Source of the DNA: G964020105 sp964020105
Lineage (GTDB): Bacteria > Pseudomonadota > Alphaproteobacteria > WRAU01 > Hepatincolaceae
Assembly: GCA_964020105.1 (NCBI GenBank)
Contig: OZ026535.1
Coordinates: forward strand, 1-64,000
Reading direction: 5' to 3'
Length of the DNA: 64,000 bases
Shown: positions 55,875-64,000 of the stretch, piece after piece
How the letters are laid out: each line of letters starts with the position of its first letter
How positions within the stretch are numbered: the first letter of the stretch is position 1
Position numbers and translations under genes: made by a program
Notes under the pieces: generated by a model
What the model saw: the letters and a program-made list of their open reading frames with translations, nothing else
What the model was told of the DNA's origin: nothing
Database searches by the model: none

Positions 55875-56762
55875 ATGTTAAATAAGATAAAAATTAAATT
55901 ACCAATTCTTTTAATAAAGTTATTTTATTGGGTAGTAAGCTTTCTTCCGCTACATATTGCCTCTATAATTGGATATTTTATTGGTTATTATATTATATCT
56001 AATGTGGTGTTAAACAGAAAAAAACATGCTTTGATGAATATAAAACTATCTTTTCCAGAAAAAAATCACAAAGAGATTTTACATATATATAAGCAATCCT
56101 GTGCTAATTTCGGGGCTATTTTATTTGAATTACCGGCAATAGATTCCATGGAATCTAGAATTAATATAATAGACCCCCATAATATGCTTGATTTCATATA
56201 TAATAATAAGACTGTAGTATTTTCAGCACATACAGCTAATTGGGAAATATATGCGTTTCCTTTTATAAAGAAAGCTTATTCATATGCTATCTATAAAAAA
56301 ATAAATAATAAAGAGATGGATAATTATCTGCGTTCTAAAAGGGAACAACACAAACAGGGATGTATAAAATTAATCCCAGCTAATAAGGAAGGATTAATTT
56401 TCCTAAGTAATGAGTTAAAAAAAAATCTACCAGTAACAATTTCTTTACCCACAGATCAAAAAGCTAAGGAGGGAATATTAGTGGATTTTTTTGGACGCCC
56501 AGCATTGTACCCAAGGATTCTACAATTTTTTACACTTAAATATAATCTACCAATTATTCCTTTGAGAGTAATTAGAAAAAAAAATTGTACCTTTGATATT
56601 ATTATAGAAAAACCTTTGATTTTCCAAAAAACCAATGATAGTAATCGTGATATCTATGAGTTAACTAAAATTATGAATTCTAAAATAGAAGAGTGGGTTA
56701 GAGAATATCCATCTCAATGGTTTTGGTTGCACAGAAGATGGAGTAAAACAGAGATTAAATAG
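55875..56762 (+). CDS. lpxL: Lipid A biosynthesis acyltransferase (LpxL/HtrB type)
   Basis: Adds a secondary acyl chain to Kdo2-lipid IVA. 295 residues with an N-terminal membrane segment. Catalytic motif H-x4-E in FSAHTANWEIYAF; DQKAKEGILVDFFGRPALYPR is the family's second conserved block; WVREYPSQWFWLHRRW is the characteristic C-terminus. With msbA, waaA and lpxK it forms a four-gene run, showing that this organism makes LPS. It ends 11 bases from the convergent DUF1828 gene. Whether it is LpxL or a late acyltransferase such as LpxM cannot be decided from the sequence. Confidence 0.92.
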   Translation: MLNKIKIKLPILLIKLFYWVVSFLPLHIASIIGYFIGYYIISNVVLNRKKHALMNIKLSFPEKNHKEILHIYKQSCANFGAILFELPAIDSMESRINIIDPHNMLDFIYNNKTVVFSAHTANWEIYAFPFIKKAYSYAIYKKINNKEMDNYLRSKREQHKQGCIKLIPANKEGLIFLSNELKKNLPVTISLPTDQKAKEGILVDFFGRPALYPRILQFFTLKYNLPIIPLRVIRKKNCTFDIIIEKPLIFQKTNDSNRDIYELTKIMNSKIEEWVREYPSQWFWLHRRWSKTEIK

Positions 56763-56773
56763 TATTTATTATT

Positions 56774-57535
56774 TTATTGCATTATTCTATTGAGAAAACT
56801 TTCTCCTGTTTCCTTAAAATCTTTCAGTAGCGGGAACTGCTTATCAGCATTTCTTGTTAAATACATTTGCTCTTTTCTAGGAAGGCTTTCTAAGCTTTCA
56901 TGCACAATAATACTGATAAAATTTAACTTAGCTTTTTGAAATTCTAATAGGGCAATTACTACATTTTTAGCTTTATCTTGAGAATTTACTCCAAACAAAT
57001 ATGCATCTTTATCACCCATGAGGTCAAGTTTATAATCTACTTCCAAGATATTATAATCATCTTTTAATGGAGCAAATTTAGAAACAGGTGTATACTTATC
57101 TAAATTTTTTTCCACGTAACTTGAAAACTCTTCAAAAAACAGAGATTTAATAACGTCTTTTTGAAACCATTTCATGCTAGAAATTTTCATAATCACAGAC
57201 ATGAAGTGCATCACATTTTGATAAAGATTATCATAATTAGCATATATGTATAAATTGCCATCATCATTTTCAATATTATTATTGCTTAAAATGGAGTTAA
57301 GTATAGTCTCTTTTGCTGGAGTGTTAATTTCATAAGTATATGACAATCTCATTAATGTTAAGCCACAATCTTGAATTTTAATTTTATTATCTTCTTGATT
57401 AATAAAAATATCTATCATATCACCATCTTCATGACGTAGGGGAATAATAATTTGCCATAAGTTATCTCTCCTTAAATAAAAATCTATTTTATTATTAAAA
57501 TGCGATTTTAATATTTCTATTGTTTTTATATCCAT
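56774..57535 (-). CDS. DUF1828/DUF1829-like protein
   Basis: About 253 residues (ATG 57535; another ATG at 57547 is possible). The N-terminal half matches the DUF1828 pattern, with LWQIIIPLRHEDGDMIDIFINQ, then an acidic-glycine-hydrophobic turn IQDCGLTLMRL. The second half, from LFFEEFSSYV onward, resembles DUF1829. Such genes often occur next to a small DUF6978-type gene and in mobile or plasmid regions; the function is unknown. Here the partner just upstream (57537-58023) is frameshifted, and its stop is one base before this ATG. The gene itself appears intact. Confidence 0.62.
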   Translation of the reverse strand: MDIKTIEILKSHFNNKIDFYLRRDNLWQIIIPLRHEDGDMIDIFINQEDNKIKIQDCGLTLMRLSYTYEINTPAKETILNSILSNNNIENDDGNLYIYANYDNLYQNVMHFMSVIMKISSMKWFQKDVIKSLFFEEFSSYVEKNLDKYTPVSKFAPLKDDYNILEVDYKLDLMGDKDAYLFGVNSQDKAKNVVIALLEFQKAKLNFISIIVHESLESLPRKEQMYLTRNADKQFPLLKDFKETGESFLNRIMQ

Positions 57536-57536
57536 A

Positions 57537-58023
57537 TTATTCACCAAATAACTTTAATTGATTTATATAAGGGAAAAAATGACTTTTTGATTTATTATCT
57601 ATTTGAATATCATTAAAAAATTCCTCTAAAGCACTATCAAATGAAGAATATTTATTTGTTATTTCTCTTATTCTAGGTTCGGTTATTCCATTTTGTAACA
57701 AATCACTATTGATTTTATGTATATGAAAGCTTGAATAATGTTTATCTGCACTCCAATCAGTTTCACCATGAGAACCATTATATCTATATAATACTATATT
57801 TTTTTCATCTTGGTTTAATGCCTTATAAATAAGCCCTATAGAAAAATTTTCTATAAGAAGTTTATGTTTTCTTATAAATCTTATTTAAAGATGTGAGGGA
57901 TATTTTTTTACTATCAGTCCATTTATTATTTTCTTTATACCCTTGTTTAGGCAACATGTCATCTATACATTTTTTACAATATATAAGCTCATGGATTTTT
58001 TCGTTACTAAAGTCACTAAACAA
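57537..58023 (-). pseudogene. Frameshifted DUF6978-like gene
   Basis: The reverse strand reads TTG LFSDFSNEKIHELIYCKKCID and on for about 45 codons to a TAA near 57887; a second frame, open from just after a TAA at 57890, carries KHKLLIENFSIGLIYK and then LYRYNGSHGETDWSADKHY, FHIHKI and YSSFDSALEEFF, ending at a TAA one base before the DUF1828 start. The joined product (about 160 residues) has the RYNG...H...W...HIHK and the C-terminal F-(E/D)-x-A-L-E-x-F pattern of DUF6978 proteins, usual partners of DUF1828 genes. No ATG start exists. Interpreted as a gene broken by a frameshift near 57885-57890; a sequencing error is an alternative. Confidence 0.55.
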
Positions 58024-58234
58024 TTTATTTTACTCTATTATATTTATAGATTACATCTTTATTCATGTGCATAGTATAGCAAAATAATATAGATTGAAAA
58101 ATTTGTCTTGCTTAATTTAGTCCAAATTACCGTTTAATGTATCACTTTATAAGGCTTTCTGCCATTAAATTTTTTCCGCCATGTGAAAGATAAATAAAGA
58201 ATCACTATAAATTATATTGTACTTTGCTTTTTTA

Positions 58235-58270
58235 CAAAAAAACAGACACTTTGTTTAAAAGTGCCTGTTT
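58235..58270 (-). terminator. Intrinsic terminator of the autotransporter gene
   Basis: On the reverse strand AAACAGGCACTTT (58270-58258) and AAAGTGTCTGTTT form a 13-base-pair stem with one G-U and a five-base loop, followed by a run of T bases (58240-58236). It lies 32 bases after the autotransporter stop codon. Confidence 0.75.
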
Positions 58271-58301
58271 GCTTATGATTAACTAAAAAATTTAGAATAT
58301 T

Positions 58302-61300
58302 TTAGAAGTTATATTTAAAATAAACAGAAGACAATACATTAGTACTTATTGTTGTTATTTTTATATTTGATGCTATTCCTGTGGATATATTATTGTCTGT
58401 ATAATCTACTCCTAATTCTGCTTTGCCAAATGGTGTGGAGTTATTACTCTTACTATAGCTTATAAAATCTCCGCCTGAGTATATCTCAGAGGCAACAGCT
58501 GATGTGGAGTTCATAAAATAGGCACTATAACCACCAGATAAACTTATAAATGGCTCAATAACTCCACTTTTTAAATCGATAGCAGCTTTTAGAGTATAAC
58601 TATAGTATGCTTCAGGCACAAATGCTGTTGTTGCTGCAACTTTATTTAATAACCCAGCATTAGTCTCGTTATTATTAGGGCTGACTTTTTCATCAACGCC
58701 AGCAGTTGTTATAAATCCTAAAGATACCCCCATGTGATGTGTATTACTAAACATACTCTCACTTGTTGGGGTTACTGCCATCATTAATCCTTTTTTAGTT
58801 TTAGCAGTAGATTTTGTATCGGCTGCACCAAAGGGTAAAAAGCCCTCTTTGGCATAAATAAGATCAACACCAAGGGAGAATTCTTGCACCTTTGGCTTGG
58901 ATAGTGCTGTATTACCCATAATATCATGTCTTTGTGCTTTGTACATGCTTGTATTATAGGATCCGTATATGCTGAAGAATTTTTTAGTATAGTCTGCCAT
59001 AACTCCTATCCCTGTTCCATCAACATCATACACATTTTTATTCTTAAAGTTAGATTTGTAAACTGATATTGCTCCATTAAAATCACCAACTTCAAAACCA
59101 CTGCTTAGATATGCTGTATTGCTGTTTGATTTTTTAGCTGCAGTATTTCTGCTTAAAAAACCATCAGTGAAGGAACCTATTGCGTAATCAATAGATAGCC
59201 ATACATCTTTATTGCTGGTTTTTCCACTAACATGTTTTTTGGCTATGCTTCTTAAAGTATTTGTTTTTTCATGGATATCAAATATATATACATCATTACT
59301 TATTGGTCTTAGGGAGTTGATCTTTTCTTCTAAGGTTTTTCCCAATACTTTATAATCAATATCATTATATAAATCACCAAGATTAGCTGTAATATAAGTA
59401 TTATTAGCAAATTCTCCCTGACTTACACCGTAATCAATAAGTTTAGCTAATTTAAGCAGCTCAGCGGAAGCCGTTTTATTATTGTTTGTATATTCCTGAT
59501 TTAAAGCAGCTTCATATGATAATATTCGGCTAATTTCCAAAACTAAAGAACTAGGAGAAGAGTTGTTGCAAATATTATTTTGACAGATAACTTTAGTTTT
59601 TCCACCAATCCAAGAGTTAACAGTAGTAGTATCAGAGGCATCGTTGGATATTCCACCAGTTCTAGCGTGCATTAATTCTATTTGTTTTACATCACCTATG
59701 CGTAAAACTCCTTTTGATTCAAAAGAAGAAGTGTTAATTTCCAATACAGAATTATTTGCTATGCTTATAGCTCCATTTGATTGAATTCCAGAGGTAATAG
59801 AGCTACCAAGATTGTTTACATCAAAAGGTTTATGCTCACTTAATACTATGTTGATGATACCGGTTGTATTTTCAGTAGGAGTAAAAGTAAATCCATTAAC
59901 ATTAAGTATGCCTGAAATATTGGCGTTAGAGGTTATTGTTAAGCCGCCGTTTTTTTGTAAAATACTAGAAGTACCACTACCAATATTGAGAGTATTAGCA
60001 GTTATTTGGGATGCATCAGTAAAATGTAGCACGGATGAACCTAAAGTTAAATTCTCAAATGGCATACTAATGACTGATGCATGAGCTAATAAGGTGCTAT
60101 TATTATTCAAAGCTATTCTCTTAGCAGTGAAAGAAGAAGCTTTTGCAAAATCAACTGTTGAGTTATCCACTACTAAATTATCAGTACTCAGTAGTTTGAG
60201 CTCTTTAGCTATAATGGAACTATTATTGCTAATATTTACCTCTTTAGCTAATAGTCTGTCTGCTTTTTCTATACTAAGAGTTGATCTATTTAAAATAATA
60301 TTAGTTAAATTAAGTTCATTTGTAGCCTCCGAAGAAAAAGTGCTGTTAGTTAGATTCATATTATTAGCAGTAAATGTTAACAAATTGCTTGATAAAGATG
60401 AATTAACAAGCTTTATATCATTAGCCTTTACTGAGGCAGAATCAGTGGCATTTACAAGTGTGATGCTAGCTTGATCCAGATTAATGTCACCTAATCTAGA
60501 TATCCCTTTTAATGCCGTGGCGTTAAAGGAGCTACCCACTGAATCTATATTTGCAAAAGTGACAACTGAGCTATCAGTAGTTAAGCTGGCATTATTTTTC
60601 ATAATTAAAGCGTTGGCAGTAATACTAGAATTTTCAGCACTGATAGGCTTGCTAATTATGGTTAGAGTAGAATTATCAATATTAATGTCACCATTTATAG
60701 TGCCAGTAGTAAGATTTCTGAAAGCAATACTTGAACTACCTACACTACTTATAGAGCTAGCAGTAATAACCTCAGAATCAATTGATAAAGCTGCTGTATT
60801 GTCTAATAGTATGTTTTCTACAATGAACCTAGAATCCCCTGCAGGGCGGCCTAATCCAAAAAATAATGAGGCATTATTATAAAGACTAATGTTTTCTATG
60901 GTGGATATATTTGCATATTGTATAACAATATCGCTAGAAATTGCGCTAATATTACCAGTGATAAAATTAGATGTATTAACAGTAAGATTTGATCTACCAT
61001 TAAGAGAGATATCTTTTGCAGTAAATGAAGTGCCACCAGGATTTAAGTCGCTAGCAATAGTTAAAACACTTTGGTTACTAAGCAATATTTTTTCCATTTC
61101 AGTAGTTATTGCAGAAGCCAGTCTGAGTGAAGAATTATCAGCTCTTATGTTTCTCGTTGTGACGCTAGTAGCCGGAGATGTAAGTGTACTATTAGTTAAT
61201 TTAATAGTAGAAAGTTCTTCTGAAATATTATCAGCACTCTCATACAGTAGAGTTTGAGTATTTTTTAAAGCAACAGTTGCATATGTAAGATCTATGTTAA

Positions 61301-62528
61301 CATAGCGAAAATGTGGAGCAATAATCTCTATACCACTTATATTATTATTTTCACCCATAGAGGTGAAATTCATTGCGTGAACACTATGGTTACCTTGAAG
61401 TTTATTATTATTGCCAGCGAAACTAAGATTTTTACTAAGAACAGCAGTGTTTTTTGTTTCAAAAGTTGAATCATTAAGGCTTAAAGTATCTAAAGTTAGA
61501 TTATTTGTTGCAACATAAGACAATATAGCTGAGTTAAATAGAGTTATATTAGATGCTATAAATGTTGCAGAGCGTGTTGATAGAGTGGAGTCTGAAAGAA
61601 ATATATTTTCTGCTTTAAAAAAACTACCAACAGAATTTTTAACAACATTAATTGTGCTATTACCTCTCATAAATAGATTGCCTGCAGAAAAACTAGCAGC
61701 ACTTTCCGCAAGGATTCTAGAGCCATTACTTAAATTAACCTCACCAACAGTGAAATTTCCAGTTATGTCAATATCGATCTTGGCATTATTTAAAGTTAAG
61801 GGACCAGCAACATCATTGAATGATAATACAAAACTAGATTCTACTCCTGGCATAGGAGTTAATCCCAATAGAGTAACGTTTGTTAAATCCACAGAATAGC
61901 CAATAAGAGAGCTAACTGAACTGAAATCTATATCGTCTCCCCCATGAACAACAAAATGCTCAACATTTACAAAATTCATAGGAACTACAGCTTCTTTATC
62001 TGACTGCACCTCCTCTATAATCTTATCATCTACCGCAGTTGAAGGGATTGTTTTTTCTATAGGTGTAACACTTACATTTGATTGGGATTCCTCTGTACTC
62101 TGATCAACTATTGCAGGAGTGGGATGTGCAGGGTCTGTACTTTGTACTTCAGAAGAAATAGCTTGGGTCATACCTGAAGTATTCTTTTCCACCTCTTCTT
62201 CATCTTCTTCTTCGCTATTATTAACATCCATAGCCCTCATAAGTTCATCAGCCTGAGCTCTAGACAAATTTGCAGCAATCCTAGCATTATCAATAACTTC
62301 AGCAGAAGCACTATTAGCAATCAGATAAGCAAGGTGATTAGCAGTTTTAGTGGCAGCTTGCTCAGCATCAAGATAACGTTCATTAGCAGCAGTGCGTTCT
62401 GATATAATATGTTCTTCAGGGTTCTTGTTGATGAAAACAGCTGGAGCTGCATAAGAAAAAGCATAATTATATGAGAATACTAATAACAACTGTAACAATA
62501 CGTGTATGATTAAATTTTTAAATAACAT
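58302..62528 (-). CDS. Autotransporter adhesin with beta-helix passenger
   Basis: Type V secreted surface protein of 1408 residues. A hydrophobic signal peptide (residues 4-28, ending near YAAPA) is followed by an Ala-rich, acidic segment (to about 190) with a Glu/Asp cluster (SEEEDEEEVEKN near 103-114). Residues about 200-900 are a regular 19-22-residue repeat of the form hydrophobic-polar-hydrophobic-x-Asn-(Ser/Asn)-(Ser/Thr)-hydrophobic, consistent with a stack of beta-helix rungs. The last 280 residues (from DVWLSIDYAIGSFTDG) are a 12-strand autotransporter barrel ending in YFKYNF, with terminal Phe. The ATG is preceded by AGAGGA. Resembles Rickettsia Sca proteins in layout; the target is unknown. 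Confidence 0.88.
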   Translation of the reverse strand: MLFKNLIIHVLLQLLLVFSYNYAFSYAAPAVFINKNPEEHIISERTAANERYLDAEQAATKTANHLAYLIANSASAEVIDNARIAANLSRAQADELMRAMDVNNSEEEDEEEVEKNTSGMTQAISSEVQSTDPAHPTPAIVDQSTEESQSNVSVTPIEKTIPSTAVDDKIIEEVQSDKEAVVPMNFVNVEHFVVHGGDDIDFSSVSSLIGYSVDLTNVTLLGLTPMPGVESSFVLSFNDVAGPLTLNNAKIDIDITGNFTVGEVNLSNGSRILAESAASFSAGNLFMRGNSTINVVKNSVGSFFKAENIFLSDSTLSTRSATFIASNITLFNSAILSYVATNNLTLDTLSLNDSTFETKNTAVLSKNLSFAGNNNKLQGNHSVHAMNFTSMGENNNISGIEIIAPHFRYVNIDLTYATVALKNTQTLLYESADNISEELSTIKLTNSTLTSPATSVTTRNIRADNSSLRLASAITTEMEKILLSNQSVLTIASDLNPGGTSFTAKDISLNGRSNLTVNTSNFITGNISAISSDIVIQYANISTIENISLYNNASLFFGLGRPAGDSRFIVENILLDNTAALSIDSEVITASSISSVGSSSIAFRNLTTGTINGDINIDNSTLTIISKPISAENSSITANALIMKNNASLTTDSSVVTFANIDSVGSSFNATALKGISRLGDINLDQASITLVNATDSASVKANDIKLVNSSLSSNLLTFTANNMNLTNSTFSSEATNELNLTNIILNRSTLSIEKADRLLAKEVNISNNSSIIAKELKLLSTDNLVVDNSTVDFAKASSFTAKRIALNNNSTLLAHASVISMPFENLTLGSSVLHFTDASQITANTLNIGSGTSSILQKNGGLTITSNANISGILNVNGFTFTPTENTTGIINIVLSEHKPFDVNNLGSSITSGIQSNGAISIANNSVLEINTSSFESKGVLRIGDVKQIELMHARTGGISNDASDTTTVNSWIGGKTKVICQNNICNNSSPSSLVLEISRILSYEAALNQEYTNNNKTASAELLKLAKLIDYGVSQGEFANNTYITANLGDLYNDIDYKVLGKTLEEKINSLRPISNDVYIFDIHEKTNTLRSIAKKHVSGKTSNKDVWLSIDYAIGSFTDGFLSRNTAAKKSNSNTAYLSSGFEVGDFNGAISVYKSNFKNKNVYDVDGTGIGVMADYTKKFFSIYGSYNTSMYKAQRHDIMGNTALSKPKVQEFSLGVDLIYAKEGFLPFGAADTKSTAKTKKGLMMAVTPTSESMFSNTHHMGVSLGFITTAGVDEKVSPNNNETNAGLLNKVAATTAFVPEAYYSYTLKAAIDLKSGVIEPFISLSGGYSAYFMNSTSAVASEIYSGGDFISYSKSNNSTPFGKAELGVDYTDNNISTGIASNIKITTISTNVLSSVYFKYNF

Positions 62529-62797
62529 TTTTCCTCTAACAGTTATATTTGTGTTTCAATGCTATCAATTGCAGAAACTTGTTCTACATAAGCGACAGGC
62601 ATACAACTACTAGAGGAGTTATTACACCTATTTTATTGCCTCACTTTCCACAGAAACAACTGGTTGCTATGATAACATAAAAACATTTTTACATAACTAT
62701 TAATAACATAATATGCAATAAAATACTAAAAAAAGAGCGAATTCAACTATTAATTGTAATATAGTTTTAAATTATATTAAGAGAAAGAATAGTTTTG

Positions 62798-63580
62798 TTA
62801 ATGGGTTGCTTTCATTCCTATAACATTATATCCGGCATCGACGTAGTGTATTTCGCCAGTAACACCGCTGGACAGGTCGCTTAGAAGATATAGTGATGCT
62901 TTTGCCACTTCTTCTTGTGATACTGTTCTTCTGAGTGGAGAATTTTTAGAATTCCAGTTAAGGATTGCTGAGAAATCGCCTATACCGCTGGCTGCTAGGG
63001 TTTTTATAGGACCTGCTGATATGGAATTAACTCTTATGGAGCTGCTACCTAAATCTTCAGCAAGATATTTAACTGATGTTTCCAGAGCTGCTTTAGCAAC
63101 ACCCATAACATTGTAATTGGGCAACACTTTTTGAGAACCATAATAGGATAGTGTAAGTATGCTACTATCTTTATTCATTATGGGTGCCATTTTTCTCACC
63201 ATTTCTACTAATGAGTAGCAAGAAATGTGCATAGTTTTTAAGAAATTTGATAGGGACGTATCGAGATATTTACCGTTTAATTCATTTTTATCAGAAAACG
63301 CTATTGCATGTACTAAAAAATCTATATTTCCCCAAGAATTTTTAATTTTTTCAAAAGTATTCTCTATCGTGGTTAGATTGGTAACATCACATTCAATACA
63401 TAGCTTAGAGCCGATAGAATTGGCAAGGGGTAACAATCTTTTTTCCGCCTTGTCATTGGCGTAAGTAAATGCCAATTCTGCACCATGATTACTTAATATT
63501 TTTCCTATGGACCATGCTATTGAATTTTCATTAAGCACTCCCATAATAAGACCTTTTTTCCCTTCCATTAATTTCGTCAT
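62798..63580 (-). CDS. fabI: Enoyl-[acyl-carrier-protein] reductase (NADH), FabI type
   Basis: Last reductive step of each fatty-acid elongation round. 260 residues. The N-terminal GLIMGVLNENSIAWSIGKIL is the FabI nucleotide-binding motif (loose G-x5-S-I-A-x-x-I-A pattern), and the active site is Y-N-V-M-G-V-A-K near residues 155-162 (Tyr-x6-Lys). LTLSYYGSQKVLPNYN precedes it with the second conserved tyrosine. The C-terminal GVTGEIHYVDAGYNVIGM is typical. A target for triclosan-like inhibitors in other species. Divergent from a partial gene at the window end. Confidence 0.96.
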   Translation of the reverse strand: MTKLMEGKKGLIMGVLNENSIAWSIGKILSNHGAELAFTYANDKAEKRLLPLANSIGSKLCIECDVTNLTTIENTFEKIKNSWGNIDFLVHAIAFSDKNELNGKYLDTSLSNFLKTMHISCYSLVEMVRKMAPIMNKDSSILTLSYYGSQKVLPNYNVMGVAKAALETSVKYLAEDLGSSSIRVNSISAGPIKTLAASGIGDFSAILNWNSKNSPLRRTVSQEEVAKASLYLLSDLSSGVTGEIHYVDAGYNVIGMKATH

Positions 63581-63651
63581 CTTGATTCCTTTAAGCTTAC
63601 TAATAGCGCAATTTTATACTGTATAGGGTAGCATATACTTTACATTTCTTC

Positions 63652-63687
63652 TACAATATTGTAAATATTTATGTATAGGATTATAAA
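63652..63687 (+). promoter_or_regulatory. Promoter with palindrome, divergent from fabI
   Basis: TTGTAA (63659-63664), exactly 17 bases, then TATAAA (63682-63687) form a good forward promoter match for the last gene. The -35 is inside a perfect 12-base palindrome TACAATATTGTA (63652-63663), a candidate operator. Confidence 0.45.
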
Positions 63688-63748
63688 TCAGCAAAAATGA
63701 AATTTACAAGTAGAATTTATCAACAAGCAATGTTTCTAGGTTTAGCTC

Positions 63749-64000
63749 ATGACAAGTGGTAGTGATAATACAAAAAATAAAAAGGGAATCAAGGATAACT
63801 CCATCGAAATGCTTTTGGATAAAACCTATACTAATACACATCATACCTTTGTTTTAACTGATAAACTCCAGTATGATTGGAGTGATGTTGCTAATTATTC
63901 TGGTGATGACTTACTTGAAACAAATAATACAAACATGGGTCATGGTTATTCAATTATAACCTCTGGAGATATTGCTCATTCTTTTACAGAGGTTGAATTC
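63749..64000 (+). CDS. Unrecognised protein, 5' part only
   Basis: An open frame starts at ATG 63749 and runs to the window end without a stop (84 codons visible). The product begins MTSGSDNTKNKKGIKDNS, followed by an acidic, Asp-, Thr- and Asn-rich region with no hydrophobic signal. I do not recognise it. An AGG lies about nine bases before the ATG, and a promoter match lies about 60 bases upstream. The composition is that of a soluble or surface-exposed protein. Confidence 0.6.
   Translation, partial: MTSGSDNTKNKKGIKDNSIEMLLDKTYTNTHHTFVLTDKLQYDWSDVANYSGDDLLETNNTNMGHGYSIITSGDIAHSFTEVEF

Noticed and set aside
57537..58023. Two separate small genes instead of one broken one
   Set aside because: The two pieces together have the length and order of one DUF6978-like protein, and neither has a good start of its own.
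59812..61899. Several long forward open frames (90-132 codons) antisense to the autotransporter
   Set aside because: They mirror the codon bias of the repetitive passenger; no ribosome binding sites or recognisable domains.
63697..63762. 21-codon leader peptide before the last gene
   Set aside because: Its ATG lies only three bases after the predicted transcript start and has no ribosome binding site, so it is noted but not annotated.
1..64000. CRISPR array, prophage, insertion sequence or toxin-antitoxin operon
   Set aside because: No regularly spaced direct repeats, transposase, integrase or recognisable toxin motifs were seen.

Overview
The window is a strongly AT-rich, gene-dense chromosomal segment from an alphaproteobacterium, most likely a host-associated member of the Rickettsiales or a similar reduced lineage. 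The lineage evidence is direct: a circularly permuted two-piece tmRNA gene, the one-cysteine 41-residue type of ribosomal protein L36, an IalB-family protein, the alphaproteobacterial order DUF3576-leuS-lptE-holA, ftsK-lolA, an alpha-type SspB, and Rickettsia-like autotransporter and AsmA proteins. No phage, insertion sequence, CRISPR array, rRNA operon or recognisable secretion-system cluster was seen.

Layout. 1-5160: dnaA (first base of its start codon just outside the window), dnaN, recF and a MATE exporter, all forward. 5437-6437: tRNA-Arg(CCG) and an orphan ABC ATPase, reverse. 6520-9440: small CHCC zinc-finger protein and polA. 9445-13890: IalB-like protein, gyrB and xseA, reverse. 13990-22520: pgi, mutL, a substituted low-molecular-weight phosphatase, a Bax-inhibitor-1 protein, truA, ftsK, lolA. 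22611-24937: reverse operon of an outer-membrane barrel, yggS and a winged-helix regulator with a degenerate receiver. 25038-29530: DUF3576, leuS, lptE, holA. 29520-32934: AsmA-like protein and rpmJ, reverse. 33111-36008: queA, tgt, then (reverse) sspB directly downstream of the permuted ssrA. 36160-42144: thyX, plsC, ftsX, ftsE, a very long zinc-ribbon/DUF3426-like membrane protein and a tiny lipoprotein. 42199-48158: aminopeptidase P, cobalamin adenosyltransferase, a Gfo/Idh oxidoreductase, queG, degP. 48370-56762: a fused flavin/iron-sulfur oxidoreductase and the lipid A/LPS operon msbA-waaA-lpxK-lpxL. 56774-58023: DUF1828-like gene with a frameshifted upstream partner. 58302-64000: a 1408-residue autotransporter, fabI, and the 5' end of an unrecognised gene.

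How the genes fit together. Most of the window is replication and repair (dnaA, dnaN, recF, polA, gyrB, xseA, mutL, holA), envelope building (lipid A pathway, lptE, lolA, asmA, plsC, fabI, ftsEX, degP) and translation quality (tmRNA, sspB, queuosine genes tgt-queA-queG, truA, leuS). QueG and the adenosyltransferase indicate use of cobalamin. LPS genes plus autotransporter and porin-like barrel indicate a complete Gram-negative envelope facing a host.

Items most worth a second look: the ssrA-sspB neighbourhood, the phosphatase lacking both catalytic residues, the regulator without phosphoacceptor residues in an outer-membrane-protein operon, the zinc-ribbon protein with about 500 residues of charged linker, the repeat architecture of the autotransporter, the broken DUF6978-like/DUF1828 pair, and several divergent promoter regions with palindromes. 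I did not find a convincing entirely new multi-gene system; several of these are candidates for unusual biology rather than proof of it. All family assignments rest on motif recognition by eye, without database searches.
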